DNA of 64,000 nucleotides from Rhodococcus sp. B7740 (GCF_000954115.1 NZ_CP010797.1:5084001-5148000), one strand, 5' to 3'; numbered from the stretch's first letter, positions 25,914-35,436 are shown. Translations and numbers: made by a program. Notes: generated by a model from the sequence alone, not told the origin.

Positions 25914-26999
25914 GTGACGCTCGAACTGAATGCAGACCCGATCGACCTCACCGCGGCGCTGGTGGACATCCCCAGTGTCAGCGAGGACGAATCGCGCATT
26001 GCGGACGAGGTGGAACGGGCGCTCCGCGACCAGACGACCGGCTTCGAGATCATCCGCAGTGGCAACGCCGTGCTGGCCCGGACCAACTTCGGGCTCGGGT
26101 CGCGCGTGGTGCTCGCCGGGCACCTCGACACGGTCCCCATCGCAGACAACGTGCCGTCGAGGCGGGAACACGACAGCGCCGAAGGTGACATCCTGCACGG
26201 CTGCGGAACCGTCGACATGAAGTCGGGCGACGCAGTGTTCCTGCATCTCGCCGCGACGATCGACAATCCTGCGCACGATCTCACTCTGGTGTTCTACGAC
26301 TGCGAGGAGATCGCGGCTGCCCGCAACGGGCTGGGCCGCATCGAACGCGAACTTCCCGAATGGCTGGTCGCCGACGTCGCGATCCTCGGCGAACCGTCCG
26401 GCGGGTTCATCGAGGCCGGTTGCCAAGGGACACTCCGTGTTCGGTTGACGGCGTCGGGAACACGGGCTCACAGTGCCCGGTCCTGGTTGGGCGACAATGC
26501 AATTCACAAATTCGGCGCGGTTCTGAACCGGCTCGCGGCGTATCGGGCACGCACCGTCGACATCGACGGCTGCGTGTATCGGGAAGGGCTGCAAGCGGTC
26601 CGGATCTCCGGTGGGGTCGCGGGCAACGTCGTTCCCGACGCGGCCGAGCTCGATGTCAACTTTCGCTTCGCACCCGATCGCAGCGTCGACGACGCCGTCG
26701 AACACGTTCGTGAGGTGGTCGAGGGACTGGATCTCGGCTTCGAGGTCACCGACTCGTCGCCGGGTGCCCTTCCCGGACTGAACCAGCCTGCGGCGGCTGC
26801 GCTGATCGAAGCCGCGGGCGGACAGTTCCGCGCCAAGTACGGCTGGACGGACGTCTCCCGGTTCTCGGCGCTCGGTATTCCGGCGGTCAACTACGGACCC
26901 GGCGACCCCAATCTCGCCCACAAGCGCGACGAACGCGTCCCCGTCGAGCAGATCAGCCACGTCACGCAGGTTCTCCGGAGCTACCTCACTGCCGGATAG
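25914..26999 (+). CDS. dapE: Succinyl-diaminopimelate desuccinylase DapE
   Basis: 361-residue M20 metallopeptidase-family amidohydrolase releasing LL-DAP. Zn motifs are [20 protein letters not shown] and YDCEEIAA. The dimerisation domain contains [12 protein letters not shown], and the C-terminal [15 protein letters not shown] supplies the last His ligand. The GTG start gives [27 protein letters not shown] ends eight bases upstream, so the transcript may be leaderless. It follows the propeller gene and precedes two LOG genes, as in Rv1202-Rv1205. Confidence 0.95.
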   Translation: MTLELNADPIDLTAALVDIPSVSEDESRIADEVERALRDQTTGFEIIRSGNAVLARTNFGLGSRVVLAGHLDTVPIADNVPSRREHDSAEGDILHGCGTVDMKSGDAVFLHLAATIDNPAHDLTLVFYDCEEIAAARNGLGRIERELPEWLVADVAILGEPSGGFIEAGCQGTLRVRLTASGTRAHSARSWLGDNAIHKFGAVLNRLAAYRARTVDIDGCVYREGLQAVRISGGVAGNVVPDAAELDVNFRFAPDRSVDDAVEHVREVVEGLDLGFEVTDSSPGALPGLNQPAAAALIEAAGGQFRAKYGWTDVSRFSALGIPAVNYGPGDPNLAHKRDERVPVEQISHVTQVLRSYLTAG

Positions 27000-27009
27000 C
27001 CTGAACGCC

Positions 27010-27816
27010 ATGAACAGCGACCAGGACCCAGGTAGTTCCGAGGAACACGGCAGTTCCGAAGAACACAGCAGTTTCGAGTGGCACAGCAGCGAGAAGCCGG
27101 CCAAGCACAAGGGATCCGTCGTACTTCGGCGTGGCCGGAACACCGAGACCTCCACCTCGGATCAGCGCCTGCTCGACGAGCGAGGACCGGGGAACTGGAT
27201 TCACTCCGACACCTGGCGAGTGCTGCGCATCCAGAGCGAATTCGTCGAGGGATTCGGTGCACTCGCCGAGGTCCCCAAGGCCGTGACGGTGTTCGGTTCG
27301 GCGCGCACCCCCGTCGACCATCCCGAGTACGCCCGAGCCCGACAGCTCGGAGCCGCTCTCGCGAAGGAGGGCTTCGCCGTCATCACCGGTGGTGGGCCGG
27401 GCGCGATGGAGGGGGCGAACCGAGGTGCGAGCGAGGCCGACGGGTACTCGATCGGGCTCGGGATCGAGCTGCCGTTCGAGCAGGGCCTCAACGAATGGGT
27501 CGATCTGGGCGTCAACTTTCGCTACTTCTTCGTTCGCAAGACCATGTTCGTGAAGTACTCGCAGGCGTTCGTGTGCCTTCCCGGCGGCTTCGGTACTCTC
27601 GACGAACTCTTCGAGGCGCTGACCCTGGTGCAGACGGCCAAGGTCACCAGGTTCCCGATCGTGTTGCTGGGCAAGGACTTCTGGTCGGGACTGCTCGATT
27701 GGATCAAGACGACTCTCGTGAAAGAAGGCAAGGTGTCCGAGAAGGACCTCGAACTGATCCACTGCACCGACAGCGTCGACGAGGCTGTCCGGATCGTCCG
27801 CGAGGCCCAGCAGTGA
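27010..27816 (+). CDS. LOG family (TIGR00730) protein, long form
   Basis: 268-residue Rossmann-like protein with the LOG signature GGGPGAMEGANRGA and PGGFGTLDELFE. The catalytic core starts about residue 80. The first 45 residues are a polar extension with repeated GSSEEH units encoded by 18-base tandem repeats. LOG enzymes cleave nucleoside 5'-monophosphates (cytokinin riboside phosphates in plants and some bacteria) to free base and ribose-5-phosphate. It overlaps the second LOG gene by four bases (GTGA), so the two are coupled. Confidence 0.9.
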   Translation: MNSDQDPGSSEEHGSSEEHSSFEWHSSEKPAKHKGSVVLRRGRNTETSTSDQRLLDERGPGNWIHSDTWRVLRIQSEFVEGFGALAEVPKAVTVFGSARTPVDHPEYARARQLGAALAKEGFAVITGGGPGAMEGANRGASEADGYSIGLGIELPFEQGLNEWVDLGVNFRYFFVRKTMFVKYSQAFVCLPGGFGTLDELFEALTLVQTAKVTRFPIVLLGKDFWSGLLDWIKTTLVKEGKVSEKDLELIHCTDSVDEAVRIVREAQQ

Positions 27817-28376
27817 GCGATCGTGGCACGACCGAACGCGCGATCAGTGTCTGCGTCTACTGCGCGTCCGGTCCCGTCGACTCCTCCTTCATCGACCTCG
27901 CCGCCGAGGTCGGCACCGAGATCGGCCGACGAGGCTGGCAGCTCGTCTCGGGCGGCGGCAACGTGTCGATGATGGGCGCCGTTGCTGCGGCGACGCGAGC
28001 TGCGGGCGGCAACACGGTCGGCGTGATCCCCAAAGCACTCGTGCATCGCGAGGTCGCCGATGTCGATGCCGACGAGTTGATCGTCACCGACACCATGCGC
28101 GAGCGGAAGAAGATCATGGAGGACCGCGCCGACGCGTTCATCACCTTGCCGGGTGGCATCGGGACGTTGGAGGAGCTGTTCGAGACGTGGACCGCGGGCT
28201 ATCTCGGGATGCACAGCAAGCCGATGGTGATGCTCGACCCATTCGGACATTTCGACGGCATGATGCAGTGGATCGACGGGCTGCTGGCCACGGGCTTCGT
28301 CCAGCAGCGCGCTGTGGATGCCCTGATCAGAACCGCGTCGGTCGAGGCTGCCCTGGACGCCTGTGCAACGTTGTGA
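27813..28376 (+). CDS. LOG family protein (Rv1205-like), cytokinin riboside 5'-monophosphate phosphoribohydrolase type
   Basis: 187-residue compact LOG protein with SGGGNVSMMGAVA and LPGGIGTLEELFE motifs and MRERKKIM between them. The GTG start overlaps the upstream LOG stop. The M. tuberculosis orthologue Rv1205 is known to yield cytokinin bases and accumulates when the Pup-proteasome system fails. It is likely in an operon with the longer LOG gene. The substrate here is inferred from family. Confidence 0.92.
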   Translation: MSDRGTTERAISVCVYCASGPVDSSFIDLAAEVGTEIGRRGWQLVSGGGNVSMMGAVAAATRAAGGNTVGVIPKALVHREVADVDADELIVTDTMRERKKIMEDRADAFITLPGGIGTLEELFETWTAGYLGMHSKPMVMLDPFGHFDGMMQWIDGLLATGFVQQRAVDALIRTASVEAALDACATL

Positions 28377-28468
28377 CAGGTCACCAACCGTGGCCGACGA
28401 GTGCGCTCCTCAAAGTTGTTACTCTCAAGTAGGGTAAGAAATCTCACATCGTCTTCAAAGGGGAGTAC

Positions 28469-30244
28469 ATGGCTGTCGATGCCCGTCAGAAAATTGGAGT
28501 GACCGACCTCGCGGTCGCGTTGCCGAAAATGGTGACGGAGGTGCCCAGTCTCCTCAAGGGCCTGGCGGGATTCACCCGCAAACCCGACCACAAGGCGTCG
28601 ATCGGTCAGGTCTTCCAGGATGCTGCCGCGAAGAACAGCGACCGTCCGTTCGTGCGGTTCGAGGGTGAGTCGATCACCTACCGGGACGCGAACGAGCTCG
28701 TCAACCAGTACGCCGCGGTGTTCGCAGACCACGGAGTCAAGCGCGGCGACGTCGTCGGCATCCTCAGCAAGAACCGTCCGGAGGCGCTGTTCGCCGCCCT
28801 TGCCGCCGTCAAACTCGGCGCCACCGCGGGAATGCTGAACTACAACCAGCGCGGCGATGTACTCGAACACAGCCTGGGCATTCTCGAGGCGAAGGTCCTC
28901 GTACTGGACGAGAACGCGCAGGAGGCGCTCGATTCGCTCGACGGGGAGCCGAAGGTCGGTGCCGTACTGCCGCTGAAGAAACTCGCCGAACTCGCCGCGA
29001 CGGCGTCGACAGCCAACCCGAAGGTGACCGCCGAGATCCAGGCCAAGGAGAAGGCGTTCTACATCTTCACCTCGGGCACCACCGGCATGCCGAAGGCGAG
29101 CCTGATGAGCCACTTCCGCTGGCTCAAGTCCATGTCCGGTCTCGGCAACATGGGTGTCCGGCTGCGCAGCAACGACGTCATCTACTGCTGCCTGCCGCTC
29201 TACCATAACAACGCGCTGACGGTGACGCTGTCCTCGGTGCTCGCGGGCGGCGCGACGATAGCCATCGGCAAGCAGTTCTCGGTGAGCAATTTCTGGGACG
29301 ACATTCGGGTCAACAAGGCCACCGCGTTCACCTATATCGGCGAGCTGTGCCGCTACCTGCTGACACAGCCGAAGAAGAGCTCCGACCGCGACAACTCGGT
29401 GAAACTGATCGTCGGCAACGGACTGCGCCCGGAGATCTGGGAGGAGTTCACCGAACGATTCGGCATCTCCCGCGTCGCCGAGTTCTACGGTGCAAGCGAG
29501 TGCAACATCGCGTTCATCAACGCCCTCAACATGAAGAAGACCGCCGGGATCTGCCCGCTCCCGTACGCCGTCGTCCAGTACGACGAGGAGTCCGGCAAGG
29601 CCAAGCGCGGGCAGGACGGCAAGCTCCGCAAGGTCGGAAACGGCGAGGTCGGACTGTTGCTGTCCAAGGTGACCGACCGGGCGCCGTTCGACGGCTACTC
29701 CGACGACATGGCCACCGAGAAGAAGTTGGTGCGCGACGGCTTCAAGGACGGCGACGCGTGGTTCGACACCGGCGATCTGGTTCGTAAGCAGGGCTGGATG
29801 CACGTCGCATTCGTCGACCGTCTCGGCGACACCTTCCGTTGGAAGGGTGAGAACGTGGCCACCACCCAGGTCGAAGGTGCGCTCGGTGGGCATCCGTCGA
29901 TCGACGGTGCCGTCGTGTACGGCGTCGACATCGAGGGAACCGACGGCAAGGCAGGCATGGCTGCGGTGACGCTGCGCGAGGGCGAGACCTTCGACGGCAA
30001 GTCCACGGCCGCGCACCTCTACGACAAGCTCCCCACGTACGCGGTGCCCCTCTTCGTCAGGGTCGTCGACAGCCTCGAGCAGACGTCGACGTTCAAGAGT
30101 CAGAAGGTGGCCCTGCGCAAGCTCGGCTACGAGGAAGACGGCGACAGCGACCTGTACGTGCTGCGCGGCAAGTCCGGTGGCTACGAGAAGGCGTACGACG
30201 GCTACGTCGCCGAGGTCGCCGCAGGCAAGGCTCCCAAGGGCTGA
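28469..30244 (+). CDS. fadD6: Long-chain acyl-CoA synthetase FadD6 (FATP-like)
   Basis: 591-residue ANL ligase of the very-long-chain acyl-CoA synthetase/fatty acid transport protein type. Motifs are FIFTSGTTGMPKASLMSH (P-loop), FYGASECN (A5), AWFDTGDLV (A7), and the FATP-type RLGDTFRWKGENVATTQVE. AAAGGGGAG lies before the ATG. It sits between the LOG genes and folP2, as Rv1206. The enzyme activates fatty acids, coupling uptake with lipid metabolism at the membrane. Confidence 0.94.
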   Translation: MAVDARQKIGVTDLAVALPKMVTEVPSLLKGLAGFTRKPDHKASIGQVFQDAAAKNSDRPFVRFEGESITYRDANELVNQYAAVFADHGVKRGDVVGILSKNRPEALFAALAAVKLGATAGMLNYNQRGDVLEHSLGILEAKVLVLDENAQEALDSLDGEPKVGAVLPLKKLAELAATASTANPKVTAEIQAKEKAFYIFTSGTTGMPKASLMSHFRWLKSMSGLGNMGVRLRSNDVIYCCLPLYHNNALTVTLSSVLAGGATIAIGKQFSVSNFWDDIRVNKATAFTYIGELCRYLLTQPKKSSDRDNSVKLIVGNGLRPEIWEEFTERFGISRVAEFYGASECNIAFINALNMKKTAGICPLPYAVVQYDEESGKAKRGQDGKLRKVGNGEVGLLLSKVTDRAPFDGYSDDMATEKKLVRDGFKDGDAWFDTGDLVRKQGWMHVAFVDRLGDTFRWKGENVATTQVEGALGGHPSIDGAVVYGVDIEGTDGKAGMAAVTLREGETFDGKSTAAHLYDKLPTYAVPLFVRVVDSLEQTSTFKSQKVALRKLGYEEDGDSDLYVLRGKSGGYEKAYDGYVAEVAAGKAPKG

Positions 30245-30280
30245 GCACCCGAAAGATGCGCTCGTGTCACTATTGATTTC

Positions 30281-31141
30281 ATGAGCACCCTCTGCGGCAA
30301 ACCGGTCGCCGACGATCGCGCATTGGTCATGGCCATCGTCAATCGCACCCCCGATTCGTTCTACGACGGGGGTGCGAATTTCAGCGACGACGCTGCGATG
30401 GCGTCGGTGCACCGGGCTGTCGCAGAGGGTGCCGACATGATCGACATCGGTGGTGTGAAAGCAGGTCCCGGCGACATCGTCGACGCCGAGGAGGAGATCC
30501 GCCGTGTCGTCCCGTTCGTCGAGGCGATCCGGGACGCGTATCCGGAGCTGCTGATCAGTGTGGACACCTGGCGCAGCGAGGTAGCTCGACTGGCCTGCGG
30601 TGTCGGAGCGGATCTGATCAACGACACGTGGGCCGGGGCCGACCCCGAGCTGGTGCGCGTCGCTGCCGCCGAAGGAGTCGGCATCGTCTGCTCGCACACC
30701 GGCGGTGCGGTGCCCCGTACTCGCCCGCATCGGGTTCGGTACGCCGATGTCGTGGCCGACGTGATCACCGAAGTCACCGCCGCCGCGGAGAACGCCGTTG
30801 CGGAGGGGGTGAAAAAAGATTCGATTCTGATCGATCCGACGCACGATTTCGGGAAAAACACCTATCACGGGCTCGAGTTGTTGCGTCGCGTGGACGATCT
30901 TGTAAACACCGGGTGGCCTGTGCTCATGGCGCTGAGCAACAAGGACTTCGTAGGCGAGACTCTAGGGGTAGAGCTCGCCGACCGGTTGGAGGGAACATTG
31001 GCAGCGACAGCATTGGCCGCAGCAGGCGGAGCCCGAATGTTCCGGGTGCACGAAGTTGCGTCGACCAGAAGAGTCGTCGACATGGTGGCAGCGATCCAGG
31101 GACTGAGAACCCCGGCGCGGACGGTCAGGGGTCTGGCATGA
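30281..31141 (+). CDS. folP2: Dihydropteroate synthase homologue FolP2
   Basis: 286-residue pterin-binding TIM-barrel protein. It shows MAIVNRTPDSFYDGG (PPi loop), DMIDIGGVKAGPG, ISVDTWRSEVA and DPTHDFGKNTYHG. The FolP2 subgroup, next to gpgS, has a divergent active site and in M. tuberculosis is reported not to replace FolP1, so true dihydropteroate synthase activity is doubtful. The stop overlaps the gpgS ATG (ATGA), meaning tight coupling with glucosylglycerate synthesis. Confidence 0.93.
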   Translation: MSTLCGKPVADDRALVMAIVNRTPDSFYDGGANFSDDAAMASVHRAVAEGADMIDIGGVKAGPGDIVDAEEEIRRVVPFVEAIRDAYPELLISVDTWRSEVARLACGVGADLINDTWAGADPELVRVAAAEGVGIVCSHTGGAVPRTRPHRVRYADVVADVITEVTAAAENAVAEGVKKDSILIDPTHDFGKNTYHGLELLRRVDDLVNTGWPVLMALSNKDFVGETLGVELADRLEGTLAATALAAAGGARMFRVHEVASTRRVVDMVAAIQGLRTPARTVRGLA

Positions 31142-32067
31142 CGCTTGCAGATCGAACGGACGTCACCAGGGCGTGGTCCGAGACCAACAGCTGGGACACC
31201 CCGGAGTGGACCATTGCCGAGCTCGAGGCCGCCAAAGCGGGCCGAACGGTGTCGGTGGTACTGCCGGCACTGAACGAGGAACAGACGGTCGCCGCTGTCA
31301 TCGACACCATCCACCCGTTGCTCGGTGGCCTCGTCGACGAGCTGATCGTGTTGGACTCCGGTTCCACCGACGAGACGGCCGTGCGCGCGACAGCGGCCGG
31401 CGCACGCGTCATCAGCCGAGAAGAAGCGGTACCCGGTGTGGACCCGGTACCGGGCAAGGGCGAGGTTCTGTGGCGTTCGGTCGCCGCGTCGACCGGTGAT
31501 CTCATCGCGTTCGTCGACTCCGACCTGATCAACCCCGATCCGGCGTTCGTGCCCAAGTTGCTCGGCCCCCTGCTGATGGGCGACGGCATCCACCTCGTCA
31601 AGGGCTACTACCGCCGTCCGTTACGGACCAGTGGAACCGAGGACGCCAACGGCGGTGGACGCGTCACCGAGCTCGTGGCGAGGCCGCTGCTCGCTGCCCT
31701 TCGGCCCGAGCTGACCGGGGTCATTCAGCCCCTCGGCGGTGAGTATGCCGGAACGCGTGAGCTTCTGTCCGCGGTGCCGTTCGCACCCGGCTACGGAGTG
31801 GAGATCGGGCTGCTGCTCGATACCTACGACAGGCTCGGACTGCGGGCGATCGGCCAGGTGAATCTGGGTGTGCGCAAGCACCGCAACCGCCCGCTGGTCG
31901 AACTCGGGGCCATGAGCAGACAGATCGTCGGGACGATGCTCAATCGGTGCGGGATGGTCGATTCCGGTGCCGGTCTGATGCAGTTCCGGGTCGACGGCGA
32001 CTCGTTCGAGCCGTTCTCGACCGAGGTGTCGTTGCTGGACCGACCGGCGATGAACTCGCTGAAGTAG
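31138..32067 (+). CDS. gpgS: Glucosyl-3-phosphoglycerate synthase GpgS
   Basis: 309-residue GT81 glycosyltransferase that transfers glucose from NDP-glucose to 3-phosphoglycerate, the first step towards methylglucose lipopolysaccharides. SVVLPALNEEQTV is the N-terminal nucleotide-binding strand, DSDL the metal-binding DxD-type motif, and GEYAGTRELL plus GYGVEIGLLLD lie in the acceptor region. The start overlaps folP2. Orthologue of Rv1208 by sequence and order. Confidence 0.95.
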   Translation: MTLADRTDVTRAWSETNSWDTPEWTIAELEAAKAGRTVSVVLPALNEEQTVAAVIDTIHPLLGGLVDELIVLDSGSTDETAVRATAAGARVISREEAVPGVDPVPGKGEVLWRSVAASTGDLIAFVDSDLINPDPAFVPKLLGPLLMGDGIHLVKGYYRRPLRTSGTEDANGGGRVTELVARPLLAALRPELTGVIQPLGGEYAGTRELLSAVPFAPGYGVEIGLLLDTYDRLGLRAIGQVNLGVRKHRNRPLVELGAMSRQIVGTMLNRCGMVDSGAGLMQFRVDGDSFEPFSTEVSLLDRPAMNSLK

Positions 32068-32097
32068 CGTGTCGGGCGGTCGTGACAAGATCGTGGC

Positions 32098-32427
32098 ATG
32101 TTGACGCTGCTGATCTACGTCGTCGTCATTGCCGTCGTCGCCGCTGCATTGTTCTTCGTGGCGTCAGCGGTTTTCGGTCGCGGTGAGGAACTGGGCCCGC
32201 TGCCCGAGGGAACCACCGCGACCGTTCTGCCGGCCGAAGGCGTCACCGGTGCCGACGTGCATGCGCTGAAGTTTCAGCAGAGCCTGCGCGGCTACAAGCC
32301 CAGCGAGGTCGACTGGGCGTTGGAGCGACTGGGCGGCGAGATCGACATGCTCCGTTCGCGGCTGTCGGCTGCGCAGCAGGCACAGGAGACGGTCGCCCCG
32401 TCCCCGGATGAGCCGGACGAGCGATGA
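32098..32427 (+). CDS. DivIVA domain-containing membrane-anchored protein
   Basis: 109-residue protein with one N-terminal transmembrane helix (about 3-27) and a short DivIVA-like segment (FQQSLRGYKPSEVDWALERLGGE, split across residues 60-83), followed by a helical, likely coiled-coil tail. It corresponds in position to Rv1209. Such proteins may link envelope synthesis to polar growth, but its role is not known. The stop overlaps the tag start (ATGA). Confidence 0.85.
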   Translation: MLTLLIYVVVIAVVAAALFFVASAVFGRGEELGPLPEGTTATVLPAEGVTGADVHALKFQQSLRGYKPSEVDWALERLGGEIDMLRSRLSAAQQAQETVAPSPDEPDER

Positions 32428-33032
32428 GCGCTGTCGCCGGACCGGACGGCCGACTGCGCTGCCCCTGGGGTGCCACCGACGACGACCTGTACCGGAACTA
32501 CCACGATCTCGAATGGGGACAGCCGCTCCACGGCCGCAACGAGCTCTACGAGCGGCTCTGTCTCGAAGCGTTCCAATCGGGCCTGTCGTGGATCACGATC
32601 CTGCGCAAACGCGACAGCTTCCGCACGGCATTCGCCGGATTCGATCCCGAGCTGGTGGCCCGGTTCGGCGACGCCGATGTCGAACGGTTGATGAACGACG
32701 CGTCCATCGTGCGCAACAGGCTCAAGATCGACGCTGCGGTGAGCAACGCACGTGCCATCGTCGATTTCGACGATACCGACCTCGACACCCTGCTCTGGTC
32801 GTTCGCTCCGAAACCCAGGCCGGCGCGACTGACCGAGTTCTCCGATGTGCCCGCCTCGACTCCGGAGTCCACCGCTCTGGCCAAGGAGCTCAAGCGGCGG
32901 GGCCTACGGTTCGTCGGTCCGACAACTGCCTACGCCTTGATGCAGGCCACCGGAATGGTCGACGATCACCTGTCGGGGTGTTGGGTGCAGGTCGTCAATA
33001 CCGACTCCGGTTCCCGGTATCGACGACGATAG
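32424..33032 (+). CDS. tag: DNA-3-methyladenine glycosylase I
   Basis: 202-residue HhH-superfamily DNA glycosylase that excises 3-methyladenine. CPWG near residue 13, NYHDLEWG, ELYERLCLEAFQSGLSW (catalytic Glu), and the C-terminal zinc-type pair in DDHLSGC are present. It is coupled to the DivIVA-like gene and corresponds to Rv1210 (tagA). The C-terminal VNTDSGSRYRRR tail is short and basic. Confidence 0.94.
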   Translation: MSAVAGPDGRLRCPWGATDDDLYRNYHDLEWGQPLHGRNELYERLCLEAFQSGLSWITILRKRDSFRTAFAGFDPELVARFGDADVERLMNDASIVRNRLKIDAAVSNARAIVDFDDTDLDTLLWSFAPKPRPARLTEFSDVPASTPESTALAKELKRRGLRFVGPTTAYALMQATGMVDDHLSGCWVQVVNTDSGSRYRRR

Positions 33033-33127
33033 GGAAGAATAGGGGACAACACCCGTCGCCCCGCGACGAAATTGTCTTTTTGGCCTAGGCGCCGAGCTGG
33101 TGGGCGCAGATCTGGAGGGAGCAGAGG

Positions 33128-33295
33128 ATGGCGGCGATGAAGCCCCGGACCGGGGACGGTCCCCTCGAAGCAACCAAAGAGGGACGAGGAATCGTCATGC
33201 GCGTCCCGCTCGAGGGGGGCGGCCGATTGGTCGTCGAATTGACCCCCGACGAGGCCGCGGCGCTCGGTGACGAATTGAAGGGTGTCACCGGCTGA
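33128..33295 (+). CDS. DUF3117 small protein
   Basis: 55-residue actinobacterial protein (MAAMKPRTGDGPLEATKEG, then GIVMRVPLEGGGRLVVELTPDE). It matches Rv1211 and the DUF3117 family, which is highly conserved across Actinobacteria but uncharacterised. GGAGGGAG lies about ten bases upstream. A strong intrinsic terminator follows within 26 bases, so this gene ends the transcription unit. Confidence 0.93.
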   Translation: MAAMKPRTGDGPLEATKEGRGIVMRVPLEGGGRLVVELTPDEAAALGDELKGVTG

Positions 33296-33320
33296 CCGTT
33301 CTGTCGATCGATCATCGCTC

Positions 33321-33357
33321 AGCCCCGCTCGCCGTGACGGCAAGCGGGGCTTTGTGT
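33321..33357 (+). terminator. Intrinsic terminator after DUF3117 gene
   Basis: AGCCCCGCT (33321-33329) pairs with AGCGGGGCT (33343-33351), and an inner GCCG/CGGC extends the stem. TTTGTGTTGTGTT follows. This is the most canonical terminator in the window. Confidence 0.9.
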
Positions 33358-33407
33358 TGTGTTCACGACTGTGTCGTCCGGCAGAGTCGTGACGGAGGAG
33401 GTGTCCG

Positions 33408-34262
33408 ATGCTGACCGACGTCGTGGACGTGCTTCTGTGTCCGCAGTGCCGAGCACGCGAGGTCGACTCCGGGCTCGGTGTCGGCGACACGGATCGGGCG
33501 CTGTGGTGCGATCGAGGGCACTCGTTCGATGTCGCTCGGCAGGGGTACGTCAGTCTGCTGACCGGTGACGGCGGCAAGTTCACCGGCGATTCGGCCGAGA
33601 TGATCGCCGCGCGCGATGCGTTCCTGGGGGAGGGGCACTTCGACCCGATTGCCCGAGCAGTGTCTGCGGGGGTCCCGGTGGACAGCGAGTTGGTGCTCGA
33701 CGTCGGGGTCGGAACCGGTCACTATCTCGCGGCTGTTCTCGACGACCACCCCGAGGCTCGGGGGATGGGCGTCGACGTGTCGAAGTTCGCGGCCAGGCGC
33801 GCTGCGCGGTCCCATCCCCGGCTGGGGTCCGTGGTCGCCGACATCTGGAGCGGACTTCCGGTGCGGTCGGGTGCCCTGTCCGCGGTGACGTGCGTCTTCG
33901 CTCCGCGCAACGCCGGAGAACTGAATCGGGTACTCGTCGACGACGGCGTGTTGGTGGTCGTCACGCCCACGACGCGGCATCAGCGCGAGCTGCGGGGGCC
34001 GCTGGGACTCATCGGTGTCGACGAGGACAAGCCCCGCCGCCTGAGCGAATCGTTGTCCGGTCTGTTCGAACCGGTCACGGAATCTCCGCTGGAATACTCG
34101 ATGATGCTTTCGCACAACGACATCGAGGCTTTGATCGGCATGGGCCCGTCGGCGCGTCACGGTGACCCCGAGGCGCGGGCTGCGGCGCTGACGCAGCTAC
34201 CGGACACCACTGAGGTCACCGCGTCGGTGACGGTGTCGACCTATCGCAAGACGAATCGCTGA
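33408..34262 (+). CDS. RlmA-like 23S rRNA (guanine-N1) methyltransferase
   Basis: 284-residue SAM-dependent methyltransferase with an N-terminal zinc finger (LCPQC, then LWCDRGHSFD: C-x2-C and C-x3-H) and a Rossmann SAM motif VLDVGVGTGHYL. This layout is that of RlmA(I)/RlmA(II) (G745/G748 of 23S rRNA; the Gram-positive form can modulate tylosin sensitivity). GGAGGAGG precedes the ATG. It is convergent with glgM. Confidence 0.88.
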   Translation: MLTDVVDVLLCPQCRAREVDSGLGVGDTDRALWCDRGHSFDVARQGYVSLLTGDGGKFTGDSAEMIAARDAFLGEGHFDPIARAVSAGVPVDSELVLDVGVGTGHYLAAVLDDHPEARGMGVDVSKFAARRAARSHPRLGSVVADIWSGLPVRSGALSAVTCVFAPRNAGELNRVLVDDGVLVVVTPTTRHQRELRGPLGLIGVDEDKPRRLSESLSGLFEPVTESPLEYSMMLSHNDIEALIGMGPSARHGDPEARAAALTQLPDTTEVTASVTVSTYRKTNR

Positions 34263-34272
34263 GTCGTCCCGA

Positions 34273-35436
34273 TCAGCGGCGGCGCGCCAGAGCGTCGTTG
34301 TAGACGGCGAGAGTCTGCTTCGCGATCGACGCCCAGGAGAACTCGGCGACGGCCCGCTCTCGACCCGCCTTGCCCATCGCTGCCGCGAGCGCGGGATCGA
34401 GGGCGACCTCGTTGACGGTCTCGGCCAGGTTCCGCTCGAAGGCATCGGGTTCGTAGGAGTTGTAGTGCACCAGGCGTCCGGTGCGGCCCTCGTCGACGAC
34501 CTCGGGAATGCCGCCGACATCCGATGCCACCACAGCAGTTTCGCAGGCCATCGCCTCGAGGTTGACGATGCCCAGTGGCTCGTACACCGAGGGGCAGACG
34601 AAGACGGCTGCTGCAGTGAGGATCTCGCGAATCTTGTCGGTGGGCAGCATGTCCTTGACCCAGAACACACCGCCGCGCTGCTCGGCGAGCAGGGCGACGG
34701 CCCGCTCGGTTTCCGCGGCGATCTCCGGAGTGTCGGGGGCACCAGCGCACAGGACGAGTTGGATCGACGGGTCGAAGTGGTGGGCGGCAGCGATCAGGTG
34801 GCCCACACCCTTCTGCCTGGTGATGCGGCCGACGAACGCGACGATCGGCTTGCTTCGATCGACGCCGATCTCGTCCAGAGTTGCGGTGCCCTGGTCGGCG
34901 AACCACCGCTGCGTGTCGATTCCGTTGCGCACCACATGAACACGGCTCGGATCGAGCCGCGGGTACGCGTCGAGCACGTCTTTGGCCATGCCCTCGCTGA
35001 CGGCGATGACCGCGTCTGCGTATTCCACGGCATTGCGCTCGGACCACGACGAGATGCGGTAGCCGCCGCCGAGCTGCTCGGCCTTCCACGGCCGTCGTGG
35101 TTCGAGTGAGTGTGCGGTGAGGATGTGCGGAACGTCGTACAACTCGGCGGCGAGATGGCCCGCGAGGCCGGTGTACCAGGTGTGTGAGTGCACCACATCG
35201 GCGTCGGCGGCGGCGTTGGCCATCCGCAGCTCGGCCGACAGCGTCGTCAACGCGGCGTTCGCTCCGGCGAGTGCGGGATCGGGGTCGTGCACCTGCGCGG
35301 TGTCGCGCGGCGCGCCCATGCAGTGGATGTCCACGTCGCACAGCGATTTCAGCTGCGCGGTCAACTCCGTGACATGGACTCCTGCGCCACCGTAGATCTC
35401 CGGGGGATATTCCTTGGTCATCATTGCTACGCGCAC
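34273..35436 (-). CDS. glgM: Alpha-maltose-1-phosphate synthase GlgM (annotated GlgA in older work)
   Basis: 387-residue GT4 glycosyltransferase. It has KEYPPEIYGGAGVHVTEL (ADP-glucose loop), HSHTWYTGLAGHL, VGRITRQKGV and the GT4 signature YEPLGIVNLEAMA. In mycobacteria the Rv1212c enzyme joins ADP-glucose and glucose-1-phosphate to make maltose-1-phosphate for the GlgE pathway. It is divergent from glgC (76-base gap), whose product supplies ADP-glucose. Confidence 0.95.
   Translation of the reverse strand: MRVAMMTKEYPPEIYGGAGVHVTELTAQLKSLCDVDIHCMGAPRDTAQVHDPDPALAGANAALTTLSAELRMANAAADADVVHSHTWYTGLAGHLAAELYDVPHILTAHSLEPRRPWKAEQLGGGYRISSWSERNAVEYADAVIAVSEGMAKDVLDAYPRLDPSRVHVVRNGIDTQRWFADQGTATLDEIGVDRSKPIVAFVGRITRQKGVGHLIAAAHHFDPSIQLVLCAGAPDTPEIAAETERAVALLAEQRGGVFWVKDMLPTDKIREILTAAAVFVCPSVYEPLGIVNLEAMACETAVVASDVGGIPEVVDEGRTGRLVHYNSYEPDAFERNLAETVNEVALDPALAAAMGKAGRERAVAEFSWASIAKQTLAVYNDALARRR

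Noticed and set aside
28199..30868. An 889-codon minus-strand frame opposite fadD6-folP2
   Set aside because: Length alone is misleading in high-GC DNA. fadD6 and folP2 carry all family motifs on the plus strand.
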